From: Synechococcus sp. SP2 MAG
Lineage (GTDB): Bacteria; Cyanobacteriota; Cyanobacteriia; PCC-6307; Cyanobiaceae
DNA length: 38,367 bases
Reading direction: 5' to 3'
Assembly (NCBI GenBank): GCA_030756895.1
Contig: JAVBIX010000013.1
Location: 1-38,367, forward strand
Shown here: in pieces, positions 7,239-15,155 of the stretch
Layout: the number at the start of each line of letters is the position of its first letter
Numbering within the stretch: the stretch's first letter is position 1
Position numbers and translations under genes: made by a program
The notes under the pieces: generated by a model
Database searches by the model: none
Told to the model about the DNA's origin: nothing
Seen by the model: the letters and a program-made list of their open reading frames with translations, nothing else

Positions 7239-8230
7239 TGAATTTGCTGCATTTGTTGATCGAGTAAATCAATGGCTGCGGCAGGCGTGGGAGCGCGCAT
7301 CAGTTGCTGCCGAAACTGGGATGCCCCCGGAAAGCCAGTGCAGGTCCAGCTCATGTGTTTCCGCGCAATCAGCAGGCCGTGATCTCCGCGTGTCTCGATC
7401 AGGGCCAACAGTTGTTCTTTTGCGAGGGCTATTCGTGCACCTGGTGCGGGGGTGGCTGGAATCGGCAGGCCACTCAGTGCGGCATCGATTTGGCCCACAA
7501 GCCAAGGGGCACCCATGCTTCCGCGACCCACCATCACGCCATCGGCGCCGGTGATCCGCAGGCAACGCAGCGCTTCCTCAGGGCTGTTTACATCTCCATT
7601 GGCGATCACAGGAATGCGGAGGGCTGCTTTGACAGCGGCGATCGCGCTCCAGTCCGCGGTGCCGCTGAAGCCTTGCTCTCGCGTGCGGCCGTGGAGCGTC
7701 AGCATTCGCGCTCCAGCTTCCTCTAAACGTCGGCACCAGTTCACTGCCGTCTCAACTCCCACGGCGTTGTGATCACTGCACCAGCCGAGGCGTGTTTTTA
7801 CCGTGACCGGAAGCCCTACTGCAGCCACCACGGTATCCACAATTTTGCAGGCCAGATCCGGGTCACGAATCAGCCCGCTGCCGCCTCCTTTTCGGGCGAT
7901 TTTGCGGACAGGACAGCCCATATTGATGTCGATCAGAAAGGCTCCGGCATCGGCGGCACGGCGGGCTGCATCTGCCATCGCGGCGGGATGATGATCAAAC
8001 AGCTGCACCCCGATGGGCCCTGATTCTTCCTGCAGGCCATCCATTTTGAGCCGTCCGTGCCCCAGCTCAAGGCTGGTGGCATTCACCATTTCGGTAAATA
8101 GCAATGCATCGGGAGCCCAGCGACGCACCAGTTGCCTAAAAATCCGATCGCTGACGCCAGCTAGGGGGGATTGCAGTGCGCGGCACCTGAGTTGTCGCTC
8201 TACTAGTCGTCCCTGGATCTTCAGCGGCAT
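7235..8230 (-). CDS. dus: tRNA-dihydrouridine synthase
   Basis: Flavin enzyme reducing uridine to dihydrouridine in the tRNA D-loop. The TIM-barrel signatures are present: SPLAGVSDRIFR near the start (FMN site), catalytic C106 in NMGCPVRK, K145 in VTVKTRLGW, HGRT at 180-183, IANGDVNS and GVMVGRGSMGAPW. Length 331 is typical for a cyanobacterial DusB-like enzyme. The ATG at 8230 is the first Met. It is divergent from the DUF1823 gene and overlaps the glycosyltransferase gene downstream by 4 nt. Which D-loop position it modifies cannot be read from the sequence. Confidence 0.93.
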   Translation of the reverse strand: MPLKIQGRLVERQLRCRALQSPLAGVSDRIFRQLVRRWAPDALLFTEMVNATSLELGHGRLKMDGLQEESGPIGVQLFDHHPAAMADAARRAADAGAFLIDINMGCPVRKIARKGGGSGLIRDPDLACKIVDTVVAAVGLPVTVKTRLGWCSDHNAVGVETAVNWCRRLEEAGARMLTLHGRTREQGFSGTADWSAIAAVKAALRIPVIANGDVNSPEEALRCLRITGADGVMVGRGSMGAPWLVGQIDAALSGLPIPATPAPGARIALAKEQLLALIETRGDHGLLIARKHMSWTCTGFPGASQFRQQLMRAPTPAAAIDLLDQQMQQIQ

Positions 8231-8340
8231 GGCCAGAGGCCGAAGACCGGTTCATTCTGCTGGTCGGGCAGTGGGTCTGAAAGTTGGGCTTGTCAAGGCA
8301 AGGCGATGGGGCGAAGGATGGAGGCCTCCGGTTTGCTCGC

Positions 8341-8802
8341 ATGCCCCCTACCCCTTGGCCGCTTAGCCGCTTGTTGTTGGATCGAATCCTGGAAGACCGA
8401 ATGAGTGACCGCTTTGTGGCAGAGCGGGTTTGGGAGCGCTTGGGGTACCAGCTGCAAGGGGAAGGCTTGGTCTGGCTTGCTGGACCTGAGACGCCCTCGG
8501 CATGGCGAGAGGCATTCCCCCAGGCCCCTGAAGTGATCAGTACCCGCCCAGCGTCCGTGCAACTCACCCGTTCGATTCCGCGCGAGCACAAGCAGTTGTT
8601 GAAAGAGCAGCTGAAGTTTGCCGGGTATCGAATCGGGGAGCTTTACCCACGGCGCACGCGTCGCGCTACAGCCGTGAATTGGCTACTGGCTTGGCTTGCA
8701 TCTCGAGAGCAGTTGCTGGCAGACGAGGGACCCATGCCACCGCTGCTTGATCCGCCTCTCAATCCAGTGAGTGGTCACCCAGGTGATCTTCCTGTGAGTT
8801 GA
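8341..8802 (+). CDS. DUF1823 family protein, cyanobacterial, unknown function
   Basis: 153 residues from the ATG at 8341; an earlier in-frame ATG-type start at 8284 is less likely because the extra residues look unlike protein. The recognisable core is LSRLLLDRILEDRMSDRFVAERVWERLGY near residues 8-36, followed by a region rich in Arg and Trp (RRTRRATAVNWLLAWLA). There is no signal peptide or membrane helix, so it is probably cytoplasmic. The family is conserved in cyanobacteria without known function. No plus-strand terminator follows; the hairpin at 8814-8839 faces the other way. Confidence 0.75.
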   Translation: MPPTPWPLSRLLLDRILEDRMSDRFVAERVWERLGYQLQGEGLVWLAGPETPSAWREAFPQAPEVISTRPASVQLTRSIPREHKQLLKEQLKFAGYRIGELYPRRTRRATAVNWLLAWLASREQLLADEGPMPPLLDPPLNPVSGHPGDLPVS

Positions 8803-8813
8803 GCCGTAGGCAT

Positions 8814-8839
8814 AAAAAAGGAGGGCGTCTAACCCCTCC
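8814..8839 (-). terminator. Intrinsic terminator, minus strand, orphan
   Basis: Read on the minus strand: GGAGGG, 8-nt loop, CCCTCC, then six Ts and ATGCC. There is no T-run on the plus-strand side, so it does not serve the DUF1823 gene. No minus-strand gene is present for the 330 bases upstream of it, which are occupied only by the der leader region. Confidence 0.65.
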
Positions 8840-9168
8840 CGAATGGCCCTCCGTTCCACCGAAGCTCCATTTACAAATCGTAATATTTGCGTCTCTTTGA
8901 GAGAAGGGCGGTTCTCCTCACTGTTGATTGCGCAAGCGCTCAGCAGCAGGTCTTCCCGCCACACACGTCACTGAGTCCGCACCTATCCAGAAGACGACTG
9001 CGTCGTTAACGGGCCTGTCGTTCGGGAACGTTGACGCTTTGTTTTCAGTCAGTGCTGTCACAGGCTTAGCTGTGACGCATGAGTGTTACTCGTCTCTTTA
9101 TGAGTGATTTGAGATTTTTGTGATGGGTCACCTCTGTACTGTCAAGAAAGTTTTTCTGGGCTCCTGTC
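8840..9168. other. Gap between DUF1823 gene and der, possibly an antisense or small RNA on the minus strand
   Basis: About 330 bases. No credible protein frame is present. Several inverted repeats occur: GAGAA/TTCTC around 8900-8916, CGTTC/GAACG around 9019-9030, and GTCACAG/CTGTGAC at 9057-9076. A TTGACA on the minus strand near 9137-9142 could be a -35 box, but no good -10 follows. Together with the terminator at 8814-8839 this suggests a structured minus-strand transcript. I checked by eye for tmRNA tag, SRP, RNase P and 6S signatures and found none I can defend. Confidence 0.3.
9057..9076. repeat. 7-bp perfect inverted repeat upstream of der
   Basis: GTCACAG, 6-nt spacer GCTTAG, CTGTGAC. 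The arms are perfect and it lies about 92 bases before the der start. It could be an operator or an RNA hairpin. It is not a CRP site, because the half-sites point the wrong way (TCACA then TGTGA). Confidence 0.4.
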
Positions 9169-10536
9169 TTGGCGCGTCCGGTCGTCGCAATCATCGGGCG
9201 TCCCAACGTCGGCAAGTCCACCTTGGTGAATCGACTCTGTAGAAGTCGTGAGGCGATCGTTCACGACCAGCCAGGTGTAACGCGAGATCGCACCTATCAA
9301 GATGGGTATTGGGGCGATCGAGAATTCAAGGTGGTGGACACCGGAGGCTTGGTCTTCGATGACGACAGTGAGTTCCTTCCTGAGATCCGGGAGCAGGCCA
9401 GCCTTGCCCTCGCTGAAGCCAGCGTGGCGTTGGTGATTGTGGATGGTCAGCAGGGACTTACGGCTGCCGATGAATCGATCGCGGAGTGGTTGCGAACGCA
9501 GAACTGCAAGACCCTTCTTGCGGTGAATAAGTGTGAGTCTCCTGAGCAGGGATTGGGGATGGCCGCGGAGTTTTGGCGGCTCGGTCTTGGCGAACCCCAT
9601 CCGATTTCGGCGATCCATGGTGCTGGCACCGCCGAGCTGCTCGATCAGGTGCTCACCTTCCTTCCTCCCAAGGACGAGGAAAGCGATGAAGAGGAGCCGA
9701 TTCAGCTCGCGATCATTGGCCGCCCCAACGTGGGGAAGTCCAGCTTGCTCAACTCCATCTGTGGCGAGATGCGGGCGATTGTGAGTCCGATTCGTGGTAC
9801 GACTCGCGACACGATTGATACGCGCATTGAACGGGAAAATCGTCCCTGGAGATTGATCGACACCGCAGGAATACGCCGGCGTCGCAGCGTGAATTACGGG
9901 CCAGAATTTTTTGGGATCAACCGCAGTTTTAAAGCGATCGAACGTAGTGATGTCTGCGTTTTAGTGATCGATGTTCTCGATGGTGTAACCGAGCAGGATC
10001 AACGCTTAGCAGGACGGATCGAAGAGGACGGTCGCGCTTGCGTGGTGGTGGTGAACAAGTGGGATGCGGTGGAAAAAGACAGCCACACGATGTCGGCAAT
10101 GGAAAAGGAACTGCGCGCCAAGCTCTATTTCCTTGATTGGGCTCCGATGCTGTTTACCTCTGCGCTTACGGGGCAGCGGGTCGACAGCATTTTTGCTTTG
10201 GCGTCTCTTGCTGTGGAACAGCACCGCCGCCGGGTGAGCACATCGGTTGTCAACGAAGTGCTTAAGGAAGCCCTCAGCTGGCGAAGTCCCCCCACCACCC
10301 GTGGTGGCCGGCAGGGCCGTTTGTACTACGGCACCCAGGTAGCGAGTCGTCCCCCAAGTTTCACGTTGTTCGTGAATGAGCCCAAGCTGTTTGGTGACAC
10401 CTATCGCCGCTACGTGGAGCGTCAAATTCGTGAAGGCCTCGGCTTTGACGGCACTCCGGTGAAGTTGTTTTGGCGAGGCAAGCAACAGCGGGATGCGGAA
10501 AAGGAGCTGACCCGTCAGCAGAACCGCCAAGGCTGA
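9169..10536 (+). CDS. der: Ribosome-biogenesis GTPase Der (EngA)
   Basis: A double-domain GTPase for maturation of the 50S ribosomal subunit. The first G domain begins at once with [12 protein letters not shown] (P-loop at about 10-17), followed by DTGG and NKCE. The second P-loop [12 protein letters not shown] is near residue 184, followed by DTAG and NKWD. The C-terminal KH-like domain follows, ending at 455 residues, usual for the family. The start is TTG at 9169: the protein would read [15 protein letters not shown], which matches homologs, and no ATG is suitably placed. It heads the run der, cbiQ-like, pipX, pipY, sepF, proC on the plus strand. Confidence 0.95.
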   Translation: MARPVVAIIGRPNVGKSTLVNRLCRSREAIVHDQPGVTRDRTYQDGYWGDREFKVVDTGGLVFDDDSEFLPEIREQASLALAEASVALVIVDGQQGLTAADESIAEWLRTQNCKTLLAVNKCESPEQGLGMAAEFWRLGLGEPHPISAIHGAGTAELLDQVLTFLPPKDEESDEEEPIQLAIIGRPNVGKSSLLNSICGEMRAIVSPIRGTTRDTIDTRIERENRPWRLIDTAGIRRRRSVNYGPEFFGINRSFKAIERSDVCVLVIDVLDGVTEQDQRLAGRIEEDGRACVVVVNKWDAVEKDSHTMSAMEKELRAKLYFLDWAPMLFTSALTGQRVDSIFALASLAVEQHRRRVSTSVVNEVLKEALSWRSPPTTRGGRQGRLYYGTQVASRPPSFTLFVNEPKLFGDTYRRYVERQIREGLGFDGTPVKLFWRGKQQRDAEKELTRQQNRQG

Positions 10537-10542
10537 TCTCCC

Positions 10543-11457
10543 ATGGACTGGTTGCGACAGATTCCGATCGGTCAGTACGTGGATGGCAGCTCTGGTTGGC
10601 TGCGTCTGATCGATCCTCGTTTGAAGCTGGGCTGGGTCGTGATGTTTTTGTTGACCCCCGTACTGGCTGGTCCGTTGTGGCGTCTTGGGCTCGTTCTGGC
10701 CTTGATGGTGATCACCGCCCTGAGTGGCTTGCCGGCCAGGTTGTGGTGGCGCTCCCTACTGCTGGTCTTGTGTCTCGGGGTTGGCTTTGGGCTCCTGGCG
10801 ATGTTCTTGCCAACGGGAGACCCTGCAGCCACGCAGGCCATACGGCCTGTGCAGGAGTTGCAGGGTTTGTCCCTTCAGACGTCCAGCTGGGAGTTGTTTC
10901 GCCTGGGTCCTGTGCAGCTTGGGCCCCTCAATCTGGGTCCACTCTCGGTGGATCGGAGATCGGCTGAGCTCGGTCTCAACAGTGCAACGTTGATTGTCAC
11001 CGTGGTGCACAGCGTGAATCTCATGCTGCTGTCCACACCAAGCGAGGATTTGATGTGGGCCCTCAATTGGTGTTTGTTCCCCCTGACCAAACTTGGTTTG
11101 CCAGTGGACCGTCTTTGTTTTCAGTTGTTGTTGGCTCTCCGTTTTTTGCCCCTGGTGCAAGAGGAATTGCAGAATCTGGTGCGCTCGGTGGCAAGTCGAG
11201 CGGTCAATCTGCGTCAGCTGGGCTTCAAGGCTTCCTTTGGATTGCTCCTTTCAGTGGGTGAACGACTTCTCGCCAATATTTTGTTGCGGGCTGAGCAAGG
11301 AGCTGATGCCTTGATTGCCAGGGGAGGGCGTTGGCTTCCTGCGGACTGCTTTCGCCCTGTTCAGAACACATCTGCCTTGGCGCGTGGCTTGAACCTGCTG
11401 TCATTTGTGGTTCTTCTCGCTGTGGTGGGATTGCGAGGCAAGTACGGTGCTCTCTAA
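10543..11457 (+). CDS. EcfT/CbiQ-family transmembrane component of an ECF transporter
   Basis: Membrane scaffold that couples an ATPase pair to a vitamin- or metal-binding S component. The protein has about five or six hydrophobic segments and the family's coupling-helix motifs with Ala-Arg-Gly: ADALIARGG near residue 262 and ALARG near 286. At 304 residues it is longer than most EcfT (about 220-265); the extra length is a polar insertion at about 90-140. It starts 6 bases after the der stop and precedes pipX by 18 bases. No ATPase or S component is in the window, so substrate is unknown; annotation as cobalt CbiQ would be over-specific. Confidence 0.82.
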   Translation: MDWLRQIPIGQYVDGSSGWLRLIDPRLKLGWVVMFLLTPVLAGPLWRLGLVLALMVITALSGLPARLWWRSLLLVLCLGVGFGLLAMFLPTGDPAATQAIRPVQELQGLSLQTSSWELFRLGPVQLGPLNLGPLSVDRRSAELGLNSATLIVTVVHSVNLMLLSTPSEDLMWALNWCLFPLTKLGLPVDRLCFQLLLALRFLPLVQEELQNLVRSVASRAVNLRQLGFKASFGLLLSVGERLLANILLRAEQGADALIARGGRWLPADCFRPVQNTSALARGLNLLSFVVLLAVVGLRGKYGAL

Positions 11458-11475
11458 ATCTTGTTGGACTGAATT

Positions 11476-11742
11476 GTGGGAGCGGAGCGTTATCTCAATC
11501 ACCCCACCTTTGGAATGCTTTATCAGGTGTCAACCGCGGGCGAAGGACGGGATCTGTACGCCACTCTTTATGCCCAGCGCATGTTTTTCTTGGTGACGCT
11601 GCAACCCAGAGGGGCTCAGTTTGAGGTGATTCCTTACCAGGACGCCCGGCATCATGCAGAGCTTCACCTGGCGCGCTGTCGCCGTGATCGCGCTGACGAT
11701 TTTGCCGATTGGAAGCAGCTGTTCGATCAAACCTTCATTTGA
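11476..11742 (+). CDS. pipX: PII-interacting protein X, NtcA co-activator
   Basis: 88 residues matching PipX across its length: ERYLNHPTFGMLYQV, the tudor-like sheet with LYATLYAQRMFFLVTLQP, then two C-terminal helices. In cyanobacteria PipX binds the nitrogen regulator NtcA when 2-oxoglutarate is high and is sequestered by PII when nitrogen is plentiful. The start is GTG at 11476, which gives the family's usual N-terminus. The stop shares one base with the pipY start (TGATG at 11740-11744), consistent with the known pipX-pipY linkage. Confidence 0.95.
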   Translation: MGAERYLNHPTFGMLYQVSTAGEGRDLYATLYAQRMFFLVTLQPRGAQFEVIPYQDARHHAELHLARCRRDRADDFADWKQLFDQTFI

Positions 11743-12416
11743 TGGCTTCCATCAGCTCGGAATCTGAGACGATTCAGTCCCGCTGGCAGGCGATTCACGC
11801 TGAATGTCCAGACGCTGTTCACCTGCTGGCTGTCAGTAAAGGCCACCCGGCCATGGCGGTGCGCGAGCTGGCCTCCTTGGGGCAAGTTGATTTCGGTGAG
11901 AGCAGGGTGCAGGAAGCACTCCCCAAACAAAAAGATTTAGACGACCTCAGCGGTTTGCGCTGGCATTTCATTGGACGCCTACAGGCCAACAAAGTCCGGG
12001 CTGTCGTGCGGGCCTTTCCCGTGATTCATTCGATCGACTCTCAGGGACTTGCAGAACGCACATCAAGGATTGCGGTGGAGGAAAACAAGAATCCGGAGGT
12101 GTTTTTTCAGGTCAAGCTTCGCGACGACCCGGCGAAGGGTGGCTGGGAGCCGGATGCCTTGCGAGAGGTTTGGCCGCAGCTGCACTCGCTACCAGGCTTG
12201 AAGCCCATTGGGCTGATGACCATGGCCCCAATTGGCTTAGGGCTTGATGACCGTCAACGTCTCTTCCATGACTGCAGAACCCTCGCGGATGAACTCGCTT
12301 TGCCCGAATGCTCGATGGGGATGAGCGGAGACTGGAAGCAGGCTGCTGATGCTGGTGCAACCTGGGTTCGCGTGGGGTCTGGATTGTTTGGACCACGGCC
12401 TGAACGTTTGGTTTGA
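11742..12416 (+). CDS. pipY: PLP homeostasis protein (PipY / YggS family)
   Basis: A single-domain, fold type III PLP-binding barrel protein without known catalysis, involved in vitamin B6 and amino-acid balance. The PLP lysine is in LLAVSKGHP (about residue 32). Other family motifs are FGESRVQEA, WHFIGRLQANKVR, IHSIDSQGLAE, GLMTMAP, CSMGMSGDWKQA and WVRVGSGLFGPR. It is 224 residues, normal for the family. The ATG at 11742 overlaps the pipX stop; the frame is open a little further upstream but that would run into pipX. It is followed by sepF after about 110 bases. Confidence 0.95.
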   Translation: MASISSESETIQSRWQAIHAECPDAVHLLAVSKGHPAMAVRELASLGQVDFGESRVQEALPKQKDLDDLSGLRWHFIGRLQANKVRAVVRAFPVIHSIDSQGLAERTSRIAVEENKNPEVFFQVKLRDDPAKGGWEPDALREVWPQLHSLPGLKPIGLMTMAPIGLGLDDRQRLFHDCRTLADELALPECSMGMSGDWKQAADAGATWVRVGSGLFGPRPERLV

Positions 12417-12524
12417 CCCCCGCTTGTCAGGGCAGGCTGTTGTGAAGATGTTCAAATCGCCCAGTCACTCTTGCTCACAACTCTGTGGAGCGCTATTCAG
12501 GGTTCAGGTTTGATTTAGGTTCCG

Positions 12525-13100
12525 GTGTCGCTGATTTCTCGTCTTCGTGCTGTCGTTGCGGGTGATGATTACCTCGATGGTGATTATGACGACCTCGATT
12601 ACGACACTGGCGAACAGGACGAAGTCGAAGAAGGTTCTTCTCACTCCATGTCGAGTGCTTTGGCAACTCTTGAGTCGAGCAATCCCTTTGAAAGTGAGCA
12701 TTCTTTCACTGGATCCAATGTGATCGGGATGCCTGGTATCAGTACAGGCACTGCAGAGGTCTCTTTGATGGAGCCTCGCAGTTTTGATGAAATGCCTGGA
12801 GCGATCCAAGCCCTGCGTGAGCGCAAAACGGTGATCCTCAATCTCACGATGATGGAGCCGGATCAAGCGCAACGCGCTGTGGACTTCGTAGCAGGCGGCA
12901 CCTTTGCCATTGATGGTCATCAAGAGCGTGTTGGCGAAAGCATTTTTCTGTTCGCGCCCAGCTGCGTAACCGTCACCAACGCCACCCAGGACGAAACGTC
13001 CGTTCCCACTCACGTTTCTAAGGACGTTGAGCAAGCCTCTTCCGAGGCCAGCATTGCTCCGACTCCCGCCTGGAGTGCCACAAGCGCCACCGCACTTTGA
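12525..13100 (+). CDS. sepF: Cell division protein SepF (Ylmf/Cdv2)
   Basis: Helps tether FtsZ to the membrane and organises the division ring. The N-terminal amphipathic piece [13 protein letters not shown] is the membrane anchor, followed by an acidic linker (about 14-40) and a Ser-rich stretch. The DUF552 core runs from about residue 82 ([28 protein letters not shown]) through [27 protein letters not shown] variable tail follows. The GTG at 12525 gives the expected anchor. Placement next to pipY and proC is the same order seen in many cyanobacteria and, as yggS-sepF, in Firmicutes. Confidence 0.92.
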   Translation: MSLISRLRAVVAGDDYLDGDYDDLDYDTGEQDEVEEGSSHSMSSALATLESSNPFESEHSFTGSNVIGMPGISTGTAEVSLMEPRSFDEMPGAIQALRERKTVILNLTMMEPDQAQRAVDFVAGGTFAIDGHQERVGESIFLFAPSCVTVTNATQDETSVPTHVSKDVEQASSEASIAPTPAWSATSATAL

Positions 13101-13107
13101 ACCATCA

Positions 13108-13938
13108 GTGCCTTTTGCCTTTGGTGTAATCGGTCTGGGCCGGATGGCTCAGGCCCTTGTGATTCCCCTGATTGAGCAGGGACTCATCCCTGCTGGTGAG
13201 GTGATCGCGGTTGTTGGCCGCCAGGACTCTGTTGCAACGGTGTCTGCGCGAGTGCCCTCTGAAGTCAAGGTCGTTGCTGCCAGTGATCCTGCTGCCCAGG
13301 AGGCTTGGGGGGCATCGGTTCAACTCTTGGCAGTTAAACCTCAGATGCTCGATGTGGTTGCGGCCTCTGCGCCACCTGCAACAGCCATGCCTGTGCAGCG
13401 GTCAAGTCTTTTGCTATCCGTGCTTGCAGGGGTTCCCTTGGCGCGGCTTCAAAATTTATTTCCCGGCCGGATTTGTGTGCGTGCCGTGCCCAATACCCCC
13501 TGCCTGGTGGGTCAGGGACTCACGGGCTTGGCTTGGGGGAATGGCATCTCTGATCAACAGATGCAACAAGTGCGCTCCTTTTTTGAGCCCGTTAGTGAGG
13601 TTCTCGAGCTCCCCGAAGAACGGCTAGATGCTTTCCTTGCGCTCACCTCCTCTGGTCCTGCCTATGTGGCTTTAATCGCAGAAGCGATGGCCGACGGCGC
13701 CGTTGCCGTGGGAATGCCTCGGGCCCAAGCCCATCATTTGGCGCATCGAACCCTCGCCGGAACAGCGGCCTTACTTCAGGAACAAGAACTGCATCCTGGC
13801 GAACTCAAAGACATGGTGGCCTCCCCTGGTGGCACCACCATGGCGGCGTTGCGTCAGCTTGAAAAAGCCGGCTTGCGTTCGGCCTTGATCGAAGCCGTTG
13901 TTGCCGCCACGGAACATGGTCGGGGCATGGCGAAGTAG
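13108..13938 (+). CDS. proC: Pyrroline-5-carboxylate reductase
   Basis: Last step of proline synthesis: NAD(P)H reduction of 1-pyrroline-5-carboxylate. The Rossmann start FGVIGLGRMAQAL is directly at the N-terminus, followed by LLAVKPQML, LLSVLAGVPL, VRAVPNTPCLVGQG and the C-terminal ALTSSGPAYVALIAEAMADGAVAVGMPR with VASPGGTT. Length from GTG 13108 is 276 residues, typical. The frame is open back to 13027 (inside sepF), but those 27 Pro-rich residues are not part of the family. It ends 7 bases short of the convergent glycosyltransferase stop. Confidence 0.95.
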   Translation: MPFAFGVIGLGRMAQALVIPLIEQGLIPAGEVIAVVGRQDSVATVSARVPSEVKVVAASDPAAQEAWGASVQLLAVKPQMLDVVAASAPPATAMPVQRSSLLLSVLAGVPLARLQNLFPGRICVRAVPNTPCLVGQGLTGLAWGNGISDQQMQQVRSFFEPVSEVLELPEERLDAFLALTSSGPAYVALIAEAMADGAVAVGMPRAQAHHLAHRTLAGTAALLQEQELHPGELKDMVASPGGTTMAALRQLEKAGLRSALIEAVVAATEHGRGMAK

Positions 13939-13945
13939 CCCTGCT

Positions 13946-15133
13946 TTAAACAGTTAGGGCTTTTTTGGCGATCAGGGTCTCGTAAAGCTCTTCCAGAGCA
14001 TCAATGTTGGACACCATCCGGTAGCGCTCCATGACTCGCTCACGCGCTCGCCGTCCTAGCTCCTGCGTGAGCAGAGGTTGATCACGGAGAACGGGCAACA
14101 GGGTGCGTAGCTGGGTGGTGACCCCTTGCGTGCTGAGCACGATGCCTGCTCCACCGGCGAGGACTTCTCCATCAGCACCAGCATCTGTGGCGACGCAGGC
14201 GCATTGGCAGGCCATGGCCTCGAGTAGGGCGATGGAGAGGCCCTCCACCAGTGATGGCAGCACAAACACCTCAGCGCACTGGAGCAGGGCGATGCGCGTA
14301 TCAAGATTGGCTTCATAGCCCCACCACAACAGATCTCCGATCCCATTGCTGTAGACATTTTGAAGCGTGCTGCGTAGGGGACCGTCACCCACGATCACGA
14401 GCCTGCATCCCGCTGGCTTGATTAGTCGCCAGGCTCGCAGTAGTGCTTCCACATTCTTCTCGGTTGCGATTCGCCCCATGTAGAGAAAAATCCGCTGATC
14501 ACCAAGGCGTGAGCGCACGTCATGAAGCTCCTTGCTGATCGAGGCGGGATGGCCTGGGGCGGGAGACCAGCGGTTGGGATCTACGCCATTGGGAATAACG
14601 GCAAGGCGAGTTTCGTGGACCCCTAAACGGTTCAGAACATCCGCTTGAAGATCGGAAAAGACGATGACCCGGTCGTAGCGGGAGAGAGCAGGCGCATAGA
14701 GCTGATAGCTGAGCTGTTGCGTGCCCGCTGTGAGGTTGCGCAAACCTGCGTCAAACGGTGGATGAAAGGTCGCGACTAGCGGTATGCCTAACGACTGGCA
14801 AAGCTCCGGAAGTCTGAAGTCGAGGGGGGAAAGGGTGAGGCTGGCATGCACGACATCGGGCTGAAGCCTCTTTAAGGACTCACGCAACTCCCTCTGCGCC
14901 CTAGGAGAGGGAATCGTGTACACCTGAGACTTCACCAGATAGGGCAGGCTTACATCTGGATCGTGCGCCAGCAGCGACGTATTGCTGCTGCCGGGAGCAC
15001 CAGGGTTGTCGAAATGAATGAAGCTGGTTTGATGGCCGCGTTTCTTTAGGGCCTCTGTGGTGCTCAGCCCATAGGTGACATTGCCGCAGAACGGAGTTTT
15101 TTTGCCCAGCCAGGCAATGTGGGCCACTGGCAC
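13946..15133 (-). CDS. GT4-family glycosyltransferase, possibly a galactolipid synthase
   Basis: A GT-B fold transferase of about 395 residues from the GTG at 15133. The N-terminal domain begins VAHIAWLGKKTPFCGNVTYG and contains FIHFDNPGAPG and LVATFHPPFD. The C-terminal donor-sugar domain has VIPNGVDPNRW, FLYMGRIATEKNV, LVIVGDGPL and the EX7E-type VLPSLVEGLSIALLEAMAC. The N-terminus reminds me of the cyanobacterial DgdA digalactosyldiacylglycerol synthase, but that is a recollection without a search. The ORF is open to 15211, which would overlap the MFS gene; the GTG gives a 22-nt gap. Last gene of the hpf-to-GT4 minus-strand run. Confidence 0.82.
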   Translation of the reverse strand: MPVAHIAWLGKKTPFCGNVTYGLSTTEALKKRGHQTSFIHFDNPGAPGSSNTSLLAHDPDVSLPYLVKSQVYTIPSPRAQRELRESLKRLQPDVVHASLTLSPLDFRLPELCQSLGIPLVATFHPPFDAGLRNLTAGTQQLSYQLYAPALSRYDRVIVFSDLQADVLNRLGVHETRLAVIPNGVDPNRWSPAPGHPASISKELHDVRSRLGDQRIFLYMGRIATEKNVEALLRAWRLIKPAGCRLVIVGDGPLRSTLQNVYSNGIGDLLWWGYEANLDTRIALLQCAEVFVLPSLVEGLSIALLEAMACQCACVATDAGADGEVLAGGAGIVLSTQGVTTQLRTLLPVLRDQPLLTQELGRRARERVMERYRMVSNIDALEELYETLIAKKALTV

Positions 15134-15155
15134 CGTCGCGAAGCCGAGTCTGAAG

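Noticed and set aside
8683-8964. Minus-strand open frame of 93 codons
   Set aside because: It runs straight through the intrinsic terminator at 8814-8839 and antisense into the DUF1823 gene, with no protein-like features.
9057-9076. CRP-type operator upstream of der
   Set aside because: The repeat is GTCACAG-N6-CTGTGAC; a CRP site would read TGTGA-N6-TCACA. The half-sites face the wrong way.
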